From assembly GCA_963281255.1 (NCBI GenBank), contig OY725493.1:4991857-5055856 (forward strand): a stretch of 64,000 bases of DNA. Direction: 5' to 3'. Shown one piece after another: positions 35,152 through 45,175 of this stretch; positions within the stretch are counted from its first letter, which is position 1; each line of letters starts with the position of its first letter. The notes beneath the pieces were generated by a model that saw only the letters and a program-made list of their open reading frames with translations, ran no database searches and was not told the origin of the DNA. Both the position numbers and the translations under genes were made by a program. The DNA is from Aphrocallistes beatrix. Taxonomy: Eukaryota > Porifera > Hexactinellida > Sceptrulophora > Aphrocallistidae.

Positions 35152-36369
35152 ATGGATAAACAGAATTTCTCAGAGATTTACGATTCCTCTATACTAAAAT
35201 ATGCAAACGCTATTGGCGACATTTCAAAGATAATAAACGAAGTTAATATATTTCCGATAGGAGTACTGGCCCCCTTTCTGATAATATCTTTATTGCTATA
35301 CTCAATATTGAGGTATGTGAAGCTGAAAAGGAGACATAGAGCAGAAAGAATTGTGTATAATGAGCATTTGTATCGCGAGGAAGAATTGATGTTACTAGAG
35401 CGAAATCGTGGTGTGGATAAGATAACGTATCAACTGATGATGCTCATTTCCTTATTAGATGTAATGTGTGCTATAGTACCTCTTGGTCCGGCGATAGTCT
35501 CATTCTCAAATGAGCAACTACTAGAAAAGTATCAACAGGAGTGTTGTGAATATCACTGCCACATCATTTTTTCGCTCATGACCAAGAGTTTATTTGCTAG
35601 ACTATACATTTCGTTATCAAAATCACTTTTGTTGACTGAAATATCCCTCATTCGCTTGCTGGTACACCATCTAATCGACGTATACAGGGATAGAATAAAA
35701 CATACCAACTTTAAAATACATTTCGCCACATTAGCTGTCAAAATTACCTTTATCATCAGTCTCGACGCCATAATATACACTTTTATCCCCAACTTGATCA
35801 TATCACTAATGGTTTTATTGGTAGAATACAATTATTTGAGAATTGGTTTGAAAGATCTTGGTAGCGCGACCAAGTTGTACATATTTGAGCTAGAACGCGA
35901 TTATCCAGGAAGGCGAAAGACAAGAGAATTTAAACTTGGTTATAACCTGTACCGAATTCTATCACCTCTCCTTTCAATAGGAATTTTTAGTATTTTAATT
36001 TCGGTATTATTCCTCTTCAATGTGATGCCGATGTGGGATTTTATAGCTAACTTCAACTGCGCTGTACATTCGGTCTTCCACGTCTCCCATAAGACTATCT
36101 TCTACGACCTCAGCCAAAGCCCAGCAATTTCCAAGTTAATTTATAACATCTTACAGTTAGTGCAAAATATTTTTGTCTCGCTATCTACCTTATCATTCGT
36201 CTACCCTTTTACAATTTTCTTCACCTTTTACGCTGTTAACCAACTAATTCTATACTATCGAATGAGGAGAAGTGGATACCCCGCACGAAGGCCTGAGCTA
36301 ATAACTGAATTACTGAATTGGCATAGGAGCGGATACAATTTAAAGAATCCTAATTATTTTGCTGTGTAA
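35152..36369 (+). CDS. Seven-transmembrane receptor-like protein, unknown family
   Basis: 405 residues, one exon. Hydrophobic segments at about 34-54, 94-116, 136-168, 190-212, 214-232, 268-292 and 332-368 give seven TMs. Positive charge follows TM1 (RYVKLKRRHRAER), lies between TM3 and TM4 (DRIKHTNFK), in the long loop 5-6 (YPGRRKTREFKL) and after TM7 (RMRRSGYPARRPELIT), predicting N-outside, C-inside as in GPCRs. DRY, CWxP and NPxxY motifs are absent, and I see no insect chemoreceptor TM7 signature. A paralog lies head-to-head at 33274-34502. A lineage-specific receptor family is a reasonable guess, but transporter or channel roles cannot be excluded. Confidence 0.72.
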   Translation: MDKQNFSEIYDSSILKYANAIGDISKIINEVNIFPIGVLAPFLIISLLLYSILRYVKLKRRHRAERIVYNEHLYREEELMLLERNRGVDKITYQLMMLISLLDVMCAIVPLGPAIVSFSNEQLLEKYQQECCEYHCHIIFSLMTKSLFARLYISLSKSLLLTEISLIRLLVHHLIDVYRDRIKHTNFKIHFATLAVKITFIISLDAIIYTFIPNLIISLMVLLVEYNYLRIGLKDLGSATKLYIFELERDYPGRRKTREFKLGYNLYRILSPLLSIGIFSILISVLFLFNVMPMWDFIANFNCAVHSVFHVSHKTIFYDLSQSPAISKLIYNILQLVQNIFVSLSTLSFVYPFTIFFTFYAVNQLILYYRMRRSGYPARRPELITELLNWHRSGYNLKNPNYFAV

Positions 36370-36402
36370 TTTTAATAATTTTACTAAAATTGAATTCACA
36401 TT

Positions 36403-38232
36403 TTAATCCAATTGATCAAATAAACTATCAATATTATCAGGCACTGGATTGTGCTCCCTTCTTCTCGGTCTTTTTTCTAGAAGTATCTCTTTACCTATCA
36501 TCTCGGTTGGTGGGGTAAACTCTGGTTCTTCTACTCGGCGTTTCATTCCGGTATTTCTCTGGGACTTAACGACATTCCATTGAACAAGCTTCTCCCAATC
36601 AGACCTTTTTCTTTTGTATAGCTCTAGTTTGCAATTTCTCAAAATGAATTTACCATAGAAGTCCCTTTTTAGATCAAATTCGTTTTTAGCTATTTCGTTT
36701 ATAAACTTAGTTCTCCAAGCTTGGTCTACTTCCTTCCAAATGCTATCAAGCACTCGACTCCCGTACTTTGAACATGCAAACTGGACAAATGTAGATTCTA
36801 CCATAGAAAACAGTTTGTCTTTATATTTTTGTTTGATCTTACTGCTTGCTACAAATTTGTCCAGCACATGACTGCCATTAGGATCATCAGCGATCTTGAA
36901 AACGCCATTAATGGAGTTGGCAAGCAAGCTTTTTGCGAAGAGTTTAGTTTTTTCGTAAGAAAATAATGTTTGGACTATGAGAGAGCCATGCAAGTGCATG
37001 CTATCTTGAGGCTGGAATACGATATTTCCATTCTGTAGTCGATTCAATTCCACAGCGTTGTCAGAAGGCATCATTAACAAGAGGAGAGGGATCAGTAGCT
37101 CTTTATTGTTGTGACAATTGAAGCTTTGAAGAAGTATAGTTTTGATTTGCTTTTGTATGGCTGGGAATTTTAAACCTGTCTTCACGATTTGATGCACAAC
37201 TCCAAAGCAACCGAACGCTAATATGTTTCCAATTGTTTCTGCACTGTCCAATTCACTCAGAATATCAATAAAATGTTGTTCCGTGTGTGCATTCGCGATA
37301 AGAGTTTGAATAACAAAATTTGCGTACTTAGATATTGAATATTTGAAAATTGAACCTTGAATAGTTCCCTCTAAAAGCTGAGTGTATTGGTTTTCTCCAG
37401 CTGTTGAGAGAAGAGATTGAATGACAAAACTGCCTCTTTCATGATCAATAATCTGGTGAAGATGAGGCGTTAAACTGGTAATCAATTTTTTGTTAAGTTT
37501 CTTTGACAATTTCAAGTTAAACAAGCTTAATATCTCTATAAGAGAGATTATGGTGTTGGATGCGAAAATATCAGTTATTGCTTCTAAAAGTCTATGGCTT
37601 TTCGTGAATTTCTTTAGAATAGATTCTGGGAGGTGTAAGAATTCATCTTGAGGTGTGAAGATTTGGTACTCGGGTTTCTTCAGTAGTTCAGTGGCATTCT
37701 TTTCTGAAGAACCAGGTAGATACACACCACATACAGTTTGCACTAGAGTTCGTAGGATGTGACTACCATATGAATCAAACGCGAGATCAATACATATGTC
37801 GATGCAGAGAGGTACAAACTCTATTGCGAAATGTTCTACTAGCTCTGCCGTATCTTCACTCGGTTCTTGGTAAGTAAAGTAAAAAATTCTTTTGATAATA
37901 GTTTCCAACACATGACTTCCTGACTTGTGGAAAGCGAGTAAGCTCAGATTATCGCTGTTTATGCTTCGAAATAAAATCAGAATATCTGGACTATCACACC
38001 AATCACAGACAAAGTTCTCCAAAACTTCGCTCGTTTTAACGTTAAGAGACACATTGACTAGTTTATCTTCATAAATCTGTTGGCGGAAGTTTTGTACCAG
38101 ACTCTCTCTGCTCGAAGACTCGACAACTTTAGGGTCAGAGAGAATGAGACTCATTCGTTCGTAGTAAGCAATGCTCGCTTCACTTAAATAGACCGGCTGC
38201 GTTTCTCTATTCGGTGAATTGGATGCTGCCAT
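36403..38232 (-). CDS. NOP9: NOP9 pumilio-type nucleolar protein
   Basis: RNA-binding factor required for early 18S rRNA processing and 40S assembly in the nucleolus. 609 residues in one exon (human 636). It starts with a short polar segment, then PUF-like repeats marked by GSHVLETII, GSHILRTLV, GSFVIQSLL, ANFVIQTLI, GSHVLDKFV, GSRVLDSIW and GKFILRNC. A basic tail (EKRPRRREHN) follows. The spread-out repeats with a long insertion between the second and third are typical of NOP9 rather than cytosolic Pumilio. 33 bp separate its stop codon from that of the convergent 7TM gene. Confidence 0.92.
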   Translation of the reverse strand: MAASNSPNRETQPVYLSEASIAYYERMSLILSDPKVVESSSRESLVQNFRQQIYEDKLVNVSLNVKTSEVLENFVCDWCDSPDILILFRSINSDNLSLLAFHKSGSHVLETIIKRIFYFTYQEPSEDTAELVEHFAIEFVPLCIDICIDLAFDSYGSHILRTLVQTVCGVYLPGSSEKNATELLKKPEYQIFTPQDEFLHLPESILKKFTKSHRLLEAITDIFASNTIISLIEILSLFNLKLSKKLNKKLITSLTPHLHQIIDHERGSFVIQSLLSTAGENQYTQLLEGTIQGSIFKYSISKYANFVIQTLIANAHTEQHFIDILSELDSAETIGNILAFGCFGVVHQIVKTGLKFPAIQKQIKTILLQSFNCHNNKELLIPLLLLMMPSDNAVELNRLQNGNIVFQPQDSMHLHGSLIVQTLFSYEKTKLFAKSLLANSINGVFKIADDPNGSHVLDKFVASSKIKQKYKDKLFSMVESTFVQFACSKYGSRVLDSIWKEVDQAWRTKFINEIAKNEFDLKRDFYGKFILRNCKLELYKRKRSDWEKLVQWNVVKSQRNTGMKRRVEEPEFTPPTEMIGKEILLEKRPRRREHNPVPDNIDSLFDQLD

Positions 38233-38367
38233 TTACAGATTGTGCACTATCTACGTATCAATCGGAACGGAAATAATCAATTCAGTTTATTAATACAAAA
38301 ATTTACATACAAAATGGAAAATTTTATGGTAAAAATATAAGTATGTATAGCATTACATTAGTTACAT

Positions 38368-39237
38368 TTACATGGAAAACACTTGAATCTGGTTTTCTCT
38401 ACGTTCACAAACTGTTATCAGCTGGCGGCCGGTCAAGGCGACTCCGGTAGGGTAGTGGAATTCTCCCCATCCACTCCCTTTCTCTCCGATGTCATATTTG
38501 TACCTACCGTTCTTGTCAAACACTTGAATGCAATCTCCTCTGCAATCACTTATGTAAATCCTCCCCTTCTCATCAATGTCAAATGCATACGGGTCTAAAA
38601 TTCTCCCGCCAGGGCCTGAGCTTATCATTTGAGATAGGAAGATTCCTCCAATGGTCAAGACCTTAACGCATTTAGAACCTTCATCCAACACAAACAGTTC
38701 CTCATCGCGAACTTTAACATCTATTGGGTGATCTAGTTGGGATATTTCGTATTGAAATTTCAGTTTTTTAGTAAACACTTGTATACGATCATTCAGTCTA
38801 TCACAGACGAAAACATCGCAACATTCATCAACATCCAGACCATAAGGCTCATTAAACTCCTCGTAATCATCTCCAGTAGCCCCTACCCGTCTCACAAATG
38901 TCCCGTCTAGTTTATAAGCATACACCGCATTGAAACTGAATTGAGTGACATACACCCTATTATGCTCGCTAGAGATGCAGATGCCAATCGGTTTCATCAT
39001 TTTCCCTTCACCTGGACGACTACCAAAATGAAATGAATAATCCATGTCCGAGTCGAAAACTTGAACACGATTATTTTTCTTATCTACAATGTATATATGG
39101 TCTTCATCTGAATAATCGTTAATTGCAATCCCCCGTGGTTCTTTCAGATATCCTTGACAGCTTCCCCTGTTACCAGCTGCAATGTCTACATCATACCTAG
39201 CTGATCTTGGCCGATACGAGATATAACGAGATGCCAT
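38368..39237 (-). CDS. NHL-repeat propeller protein without RING or B-box
   Basis: 289 residues, one exon. The whole protein is a six-bladed NHL propeller: RGIAINDYSDEDHIYIVDK, ICISSEHNRVYVT, GLDVDECCDVFVCDRLNDR, IDVKVRDEELFVLDEG, AFDIDEKGRIYISDC and GVALTGRQLITV. There is no signal peptide, RING, B-box or coiled coil, so it equals the C-terminal half of a TRIM-NHL protein. It may bind RNA or protein, but no function can be assigned. Same strand as NSF and NOP9. Confidence 0.85.
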   Translation of the reverse strand: MASRYISYRPRSARYDVDIAAGNRGSCQGYLKEPRGIAINDYSDEDHIYIVDKKNNRVQVFDSDMDYSFHFGSRPGEGKMMKPIGICISSEHNRVYVTQFSFNAVYAYKLDGTFVRRVGATGDDYEEFNEPYGLDVDECCDVFVCDRLNDRIQVFTKKLKFQYEISQLDHPIDVKVRDEELFVLDEGSKCVKVLTIGGIFLSQMISSGPGGRILDPYAFDIDEKGRIYISDCRGDCIQVFDKNGRYKYDIGEKGSGWGEFHYPTGVALTGRQLITVCERRENQIQVFSM

Positions 39238-39641
39238 TTCAGATTATTTAATTATTTCACACAATTAGCAGTTATAAGCACTTAAAATCAGTTTATATAC
39301 ATTACTGACTAACATTATGTCTGATAATCAACCACTACACAGAGAGTTTATCCTCCTTTGAATATTAAAAGACCTCCGTCTATTTGACTCAGTTTACTTC
39401 ATTTTTATATGAGACAAACTGATCTTAGGTAATATTAAGTCAAATGAGGTCGCACCTGAATTGTAAGTAATCTTAGTACAGCATTATAAATCACAAAATT
39501 GTGTACTATGTTGCAATAACTATGAAACAACAAACATAAAGAATTATGATTAGAAATATCAATACATTGAGAAAAACATCCTATAAGATTGAAATACATC
39601 TTATGATTAAGTCACATGCAAATCTAGTTAATCAGGTGGTG
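39238..39641. promoter_or_regulatory. Gap with TATA box of the NHL gene
   Basis: TATATAAA (minus strand, 39292-39299) lies 55 bp upstream of the NHL start codon. The rest is AT-rich and holds the 3' flank of NSF, which ends at 39642. Confidence 0.5.
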
Positions 39642-41849
39642 CTAGATATCAGAGATCCTCATGGATTCTTCCATTATCAAGTCGAGTAGCGTTTGCGTGA
39701 TGTTATGCGGGGTCTGTTTCGCTTCGTCGATAAATGTGAGCAACTTCTTAATCCCGATACTAATCTGCCTCCAGTGTTCTTTTTCTATTTGTTGGCTAAC
39801 TTTCTCAATTACGGGCGGGGGAATTTCCCTAGCAGCTAGCACACGACAGAGTTCATTAGTAATTGTTATAGCTGGTAGCCGGCACTGTTTCGTAAAAACT
39901 TTGTTTATTCCCATCGTTTGCAGTGCTTCGTGCTCAGATGTAGTACCGATTATAAGAAGTTTGTGTCTTTTAGGTGGGAATCGCTTGGAGAGAACCATCA
40001 GTGTTTGCAATGAGTTATTTGCGAAGCGTGGACCCACGCACACGTAGTCTATCAACCGTTCAATGTCATCCACCACGACACAGCTGAGCTCTGATTTATA
40101 CGCGTCATCAAACACCTTCTTGATGGCTTGGCACTTTGCACCTTCTGAGAACCCGATCATATTCTCAGGTGAGACGATTCGCACGAAAGGAAATTCCGAT
40201 TTAAGAGCCTCGGACACGGCCAGTGCTGTCTTTCCTGAGCCGTCCGGACCATGGATGAGAATGCTGGCGAGCGGAGTGTCATGTGAGTGCTTGATGAGAT
40301 TGGCTAAACTCTGAATTTCACTGAGACACTTTTCGAATCCTTCTCCCCATGAAATGATCCCCTGTAGGAAGTAGTGGTCTAATTCTTCCTTCCTGTATCC
40401 GTAAGCTGGCTTAACATCGTACTCGAGAGCATGAGCGAAGTCGTCCTTGCCTACTATCAACTCGGTCAGAGCATTGGACTTGAGTCGAACTGATTCCTTA
40501 ATTTCGATCTGCCTATTCATGGCGGTGGATTGAGCAGTTCGGACCAGACCTTCGATTTCAGCCCCGGAGAAGTTTTTAGTTATGTGCGCTATCTCTTGCA
40601 GATCCACGTCTTTTGCTAACAAATCGTTACTGACCATTTTGCAGGTGTGGATATTGAGGATCTCCAAACGTCCCTCTTCACTGGGTAATCCAATTTCCAT
40701 ATGTACTTCAAGTCTACCGGGTCTTAGGAGCGCTTCATCGATCATATCCTTCCTATTGGTCATACCGATGACTAGTATGTTGTTGATCTGTTCTATCCCA
40801 TCGAGTTTCGATAGAAGTTGGTTGACAACGGAGTCGTTCACACCTGTTCCACCCACCACGGTTCCTCTCTGCTTGCAAATAGCATCAATTTCATCGAAAA
40901 TTATCATGTGAAGGTTGCTCTTGTTTCCTTTCGCCTTTTGTTCCCTCTCTGCATCTTCAAACAACCTTCTAACCGCAGCTTCCGACTCACCCACATACTT
41001 GTTCAGGATTTCAGGTCCACTCACAAGTTTGGGTGTGGTGGTGTTGAGCATTTTGCCGATTTGTCTCGCCATCAAGGTCTTGCCTGTACCCGGGGGTCCG
41101 TGTAGGAGAATCCCTTTGACGTGCTTCAAACCGAGCTTTTCAATCATATCCTGTGGGAAAATGCGTGAAGAGAAAGCTCTCCTAAAGATATCTGAGAATT
41201 CTTTAGAAAGACCTCCGATTCCCAGTGAGTTGAAGTCCCATTCTGGGTTGATGAGTGGGCGTGCGCTATCTGGACACAAGAAATCCCCGATCAGTTTGAG
41301 GTGTACGTCGTCTGCAGAAGTAAACTGGATTTTGGTCGAATTTGTGACCGTAGCGTAGTCCAAGCTGTCTCCTTTTTTCGACCCTATGCTGAATACTGTT
41401 CCTACAAGGATCTTATGCTTATCCTGGGTGCCTGGAGTTATGACTAGCTTCTGTTTCCCACTGACTAACAAATATTGAGCTGACTTGGTGAGCAAGTTGT
41501 CACGAATAACCACCGTATCGTATGGCGGCTGCTTTTTGTCAGGTTTATCGCGGAAAGCAAGCGATATCACGACTACAAAAGCGGACAACTGATGAGGGTC
41601 CAAATCTGCATGCGAGATTGTCACTCGATCTCCCTCCTTGCCAACAGCATCACGATACAATTTACTCATTCCAATGCAATTAGGGGTCATACACTCGTCA
41701 TGCTCGAGGGAGTAAAACCACGTGGAGCGACCTTTGGTTATCTGGACATATCTGCTACCCGGAAACATGTCCGGGTGAACGATCACTGCATTTTTTACGA
41801 TAATCTCACTTTTTGGTAAGGTAGTTATTTTGACTTCTCGGCCTTCCAT
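39642..41849 (-). CDS. NSF: Vesicle-fusing ATPase NSF
   Basis: AAA+ ATPase that disassembles SNARE complexes after membrane fusion, with SNAP adaptors, in the cytosol. 735 residues, one exon (human 744). N-domain 1-200 contains YVQITKGRSTWFYSLEHD. D1: Walker A GPPGTGKT at 251-258, Walker B IIFDEID at 316-322, arginine-finger region ALLRPGRLEVHMEIGLPSE. D2: GPDGSGKT at 534-541, VVVDDIERLIDYVCVGPRF and the ending ALL-type C-terminus. In D2 the usual GPPHSGKT reads GPDGSGKT, still a valid P-loop. Divergent from MEIOB with 318 bp between starts. Confidence 0.96.
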   Translation of the reverse strand: MEGREVKITTLPKSEIIVKNAVIVHPDMFPGSRYVQITKGRSTWFYSLEHDECMTPNCIGMSKLYRDAVGKEGDRVTISHADLDPHQLSAFVVVISLAFRDKPDKKQPPYDTVVIRDNLLTKSAQYLLVSGKQKLVITPGTQDKHKILVGTVFSIGSKKGDSLDYATVTNSTKIQFTSADDVHLKLIGDFLCPDSARPLINPEWDFNSLGIGGLSKEFSDIFRRAFSSRIFPQDMIEKLGLKHVKGILLHGPPGTGKTLMARQIGKMLNTTTPKLVSGPEILNKYVGESEAAVRRLFEDAEREQKAKGNKSNLHMIIFDEIDAICKQRGTVVGGTGVNDSVVNQLLSKLDGIEQINNILVIGMTNRKDMIDEALLRPGRLEVHMEIGLPSEEGRLEILNIHTCKMVSNDLLAKDVDLQEIAHITKNFSGAEIEGLVRTAQSTAMNRQIEIKESVRLKSNALTELIVGKDDFAHALEYDVKPAYGYRKEELDHYFLQGIISWGEGFEKCLSEIQSLANLIKHSHDTPLASILIHGPDGSGKTALAVSEALKSEFPFVRIVSPENMIGFSEGAKCQAIKKVFDDAYKSELSCVVVDDIERLIDYVCVGPRFANNSLQTLMVLSKRFPPKRHKLLIIGTTSEHEALQTMGINKVFTKQCRLPAITITNELCRVLAAREIPPPVIEKVSQQIEKEHWRQISIGIKKLLTFIDEAKQTPHNITQTLLDLIMEESMRISDI

Positions 41850-42167
41850 GTGTATCCTTTTGTCAATAAATCGTCTAACAGCTATTAATCTAGAACTTTT
41901 TATAAGGTAGCACTCAGATTACATTCGCTAAATTACGTATTATCTCTAACGTTACAACTTCATGCATATAGACGCAATAGAATACCTTGTCAATTATATG
42001 AATTAATGGTTTAGATTTGAATATAAGAGGTCAGCTATTATTGGCGGGGAGAGCGAATGTAATTCTTTCTAGAGATGGACAAAACATAAATTTGAAAACA
42101 TCACTCAAAATGCCAAAAATATATAAGAAAAGCAAGTAAATAATTACAGATATTGAAAGTAACCAAA
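41850..42167. promoter_or_regulatory. NSF/MEIOB divergent promoter region
   Basis: 318 bp between two start codons facing away from each other; AT-rich, no clear TATA box chosen. Confidence 0.45.
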
Positions 42168-43565
42168 ATGAAACGAGATTTCGATGCAGCATTTGGAAAC
42201 GAGCTAAGTATGGATATTCCAAACATTCCAATAGGGGATCTAGTTGCAAACCAGGACTGCAATGTAATCGGACTTGTGATTGGCAAAGCTCAACCGAAAG
42301 GATTCCAAGATAAAAAGAACCCTGACTCGATGCGCTGGAGGCTCCAGTTCACCTTACGAGACTCTTCGACCGATCTAATCAACGCCACAGCCTGGGGAAA
42401 TGAGAGTTATGTTACAAAACTATCGAGGCTATTCCAGATCAACGACACTGTAGAACTTATCTATTGCCGTGTACAATTGAAACCGCCTACCTCCGATGAT
42501 AAATGGTGTCCAGCCACAGCCACACAGTTCTCTCTCACTCTGAACGAGCCCAACTCCATGGTGCGGCAATACAGAGGTAATGGGTATATCGAAATAGCAG
42601 CTCTAGCCAACCTACCTCTCCTTCCTCCTGGTCGGCATTCCAGCATTGGAGAACTCGTCGCACAAGGCGCTAGTTCTAATGGACAAGCTGCCAATATCCT
42701 TGCAGCTGTGAAACAGGTGAAACAACCCATAAGCATAGTCACGCGAGACGGGCGTAATGTACAACGATGCGAAGTGAAACTATTCGATCACACCGTTGAA
42801 GATTTTGTACTGACGCTTTGGGACACAGAACTGATCGCTCTAGCTCGGAACTGGGTTTCGAAAGAGAATATTATCTCTGTCATAAGCGCTCGATTAGCAT
42901 ATAACACATACAATAATAAAGTTTCTGCGAAATGTGACGCCTCAACGCTTATCGTGACCAACCCTAGCAGTGAGGAAGCACACAATTTGTACAGATACGC
43001 ACAGTCGGTAAACATCACTCTCGAGATGGATGACGAGCAAGATCGGAAAGGATTTGAAGCAGAGAAAATGACAATTTATGACTTCATTCAAATAAAAGCG
43101 TCTGGCAACAATCTCAATGCAGAAATTTTCTGCTGCATTACGGATATAAATCTCGGTGAAAATTCACGGATGAAGCCAGTCTGCACACGTTGTCGCGAGT
43201 GTAAAGCGAGAATGACCTCATTTAGTTGTTCGAACAGCTCCTGTTCTACCTACATGCGATTAGGAAATGAACCTGAAATCTCTTATGACGTGCATGTGAA
43301 TCTAACAGATCACACAGGCTCCATTAACGACATAAAGTTGTCACAGAAATGTAGTAAAGATATCTTGGGTTACGAACCTAAGGACATAGACACAATGGAC
43401 TCAAAGCAACAATGCGACCTGAAACGGAGCCTAGTTTTGGAGCGTGTTCGTGTGACAGTGATGCACAAACCCTGGATACAAGAAAAGGAGCGAAGTAGAA
43501 GTTTAGTGTTATCGTGTACCCCGGTAGGTTTAAGCGACGTACTATCCAACTTGAAATCAAATTAG
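42168..43565 (+). CDS. MEIOB: Meiosis-specific OB-fold protein MEIOB
   Basis: Single-strand DNA-binding RPA1 paralog that with SPATA22 stabilises recombination intermediates in meiosis. 465 residues from ATG 42168 (an upstream in-frame TTG is ignored), near human length (442-471). OB folds: NVIGLVIGKAQPKGFQDKKN and NATAWGNESYV near the N-terminus, NILAAVKQVKQPISIVTRDG with RCEVKLFDHT in the middle, and a C-terminal fold with a zinc-ribbon-like CTRC..CSNSSC and VNLTDHTGSINDIKLS. The DHTG motif and KGF spacing separate it from RPA1. Presence indicates meiosis. Confidence 0.92.
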   Translation: MKRDFDAAFGNELSMDIPNIPIGDLVANQDCNVIGLVIGKAQPKGFQDKKNPDSMRWRLQFTLRDSSTDLINATAWGNESYVTKLSRLFQINDTVELIYCRVQLKPPTSDDKWCPATATQFSLTLNEPNSMVRQYRGNGYIEIAALANLPLLPPGRHSSIGELVAQGASSNGQAANILAAVKQVKQPISIVTRDGRNVQRCEVKLFDHTVEDFVLTLWDTELIALARNWVSKENIISVISARLAYNTYNNKVSAKCDASTLIVTNPSSEEAHNLYRYAQSVNITLEMDDEQDRKGFEAEKMTIYDFIQIKASGNNLNAEIFCCITDINLGENSRMKPVCTRCRECKARMTSFSCSNSSCSTYMRLGNEPEISYDVHVNLTDHTGSINDIKLSQKCSKDILGYEPKDIDTMDSKQQCDLKRSLVLERVRVTVMHKPWIQEKERSRSLVLSCTPVGLSDVLSNLKSN

Positions 43566-43942
43566 ACGTTCTAAATGCACTACGGTTGATTGAACATATT
43601 GGCATAGGTATCTATCTACATGGTGAGAGGGGAGATTAGAGTTCAGATTAGGAGTGATAATATTACATATTATGTGTTCGTAATCCTTGTGAATTTATTG
43701 CTTAATTTCTGTTGGGTCTCATTATGTGTATCTAAATATACGTATACATATATTAGCATTGTTGAAAGACTTTCAAAGCATGGAACTTGCTAATATGTGA
43801 TAAATTGCAAAATCATATTCGATTTAATTAGCGAATTGTCGAGAATAATCAGTGATTCACACTTAATAAATAGTACAATGTAGTAATCTATTAAACAATG
43901 AATAAGATTGTGACTATACTAAAGTACAATGATCTTGCGTTT
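43566..43942. other. Convergent 3' ends of MEIOB and SLC25A46-like gene
   Basis: 377 bp of AT-rich sequence between two stop codons; no gene or repeat recognised. Confidence 0.45.
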
Positions 43943-44866
43943 TTAGTTTACATTGTCCTGTTCCATTCCGTATTTTGAGAGCATGCTGATAATGAAGAAA
44001 GTTAGTCCGCATATCACAATGTACTCCAGGATAAGGCTCGTGACTCCTTTATAAAGACTGAGATGTCCCTCTTTGGCGAGGAGGGAATTGAGAATGTTGG
44101 CTGAGGCTGTTGCAAACAGTTCTAATCCGATGGGTTTGCTCATAGTGACGTCATTAATAACCAAATCGATTCCATGCAGGGATGCGCGTACTAGGAGCGT
44201 TTCGAGTGGGTAGGTGATAAAATCCGCGATGGCCGAGATGAATAGGTGACGAAGAAAGTAGTTAAGGCCTGTGGTAATTTCGGATTTACAATTTCCAAAC
44301 TCAAACGCAGGTAACTTTTTATTCAGGAGTGAATATATGACATTGTGAAATAATTTCCATCCGAACAAGGGTAAGAGGATTCGAGGCGAGTAGCTGGAGT
44401 AGGACAGTGGTTCCTTACTCACCTGCTCTAGAAGTTCCATAAAATGCAACCGTATCGACTCAATCTCCACGATATGCGCAAGGCTAGCTCTGAAGACAGG
44501 GGAGCAGACGAGAGTAACACTCGGTATGGTATAGTTACTGAATAAGGTATACAACTTCTTGTTAGCTTTCCAATCTTGCAACAGTTTTGAAACGAACAGT
44601 TTCTTCAACATGACATCGCCGATTCCCGTTAGAGCCCAGAACATACTCCGAGTTACTACCCCGCGGAATGTAGAATACTGCCACGACTCATTGACGCTGT
44701 ATTTATAGATTTGGTGCATAACCTGGAAGGGAGCGGCGATGGAGAGCTGAGCTCTGCTTCTAGACAACTGGCACTGCAAACGGTACCTGTAGAACGGATG
44801 TCCTATGAGGCGCTGACAGGTGCTGTACCCAATTTGGTAGTAATCAGTAGTCCACTGATTCGTCAT
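43943..44866 (-). CDS. SLC25A46-like mitochondrial outer-membrane carrier
   Basis: 307 residues, one exon. Resembles SLC25A46/Ugo1, outer-membrane members of the carrier family involved in mitochondrial fusion, fission and lipid transfer. Supporting features: N-terminal GHPFYRYRLQCQLS with LSIAAPFQVMHQIY, and the C-terminal repeat ADFITYPLETLLVRASLHG then LYKGVTSLILEY, which replaces the PxD/ExxK signature of ordinary carriers with PLET as in SLC25A46. Other carrier signatures are absent, so a transport role is unlikely. Human SLC25A46 has 418 residues with a longer N-terminus. MTCH-type proteins are the main alternative. Confidence 0.62.
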   Translation of the reverse strand: MTNQWTTDYYQIGYSTCQRLIGHPFYRYRLQCQLSRSRAQLSIAAPFQVMHQIYKYSVNESWQYSTFRGVVTRSMFWALTGIGDVMLKKLFVSKLLQDWKANKKLYTLFSNYTIPSVTLVCSPVFRASLAHIVEIESIRLHFMELLEQVSKEPLSYSSYSPRILLPLFGWKLFHNVIYSLLNKKLPAFEFGNCKSEITTGLNYFLRHLFISAIADFITYPLETLLVRASLHGIDLVINDVTMSKPIGLELFATASANILNSLLAKEGHLSLYKGVTSLILEYIVICGLTFFIISMLSKYGMEQDNVN

Positions 44867-45175
44867 TGCATTTTACTAATACTTTAAAATTGGTAATTGA
44901 TTCAACAATGGCATTGTGACGACTGAAATATGAATCTGAAGTTCCACGGTGCAACACCTAAGGTTTATTATCCGCATTTATAATTTAGAATAGCTGCAGC
45001 AAAATTTAGAATACGTCAGGACAACAAATAATACAGAAATAACACAAGCAGAATATGTACATGCGCTGCAAATCTCACAATGTAAAAGTGCACTCAATGA
45101 CACTTGGGATAGAATCTACCTATCCGGAATAGAAATGTACCTATCTGGAATAGAAATGTACTTATCGTCGCGTAA
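44867..45175. other. Gap with 21-bp tandem repeat
   Basis: 309 bp between the SLC25A46-like start and the end of the disordered-protein gene. Contains the tandem repeat at 45117-45158. Confidence 0.45.
45117..45158. repeat. 21-bp direct tandem repeat, two units
   Basis: TACCTATCCGGAATAGAAATG is repeated with one mismatch (C to T) and followed by a partial third unit. It lies just past the stop codon of the minus-strand disordered-protein gene, so it should be in that gene's 3' UTR. Confidence 0.8.
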
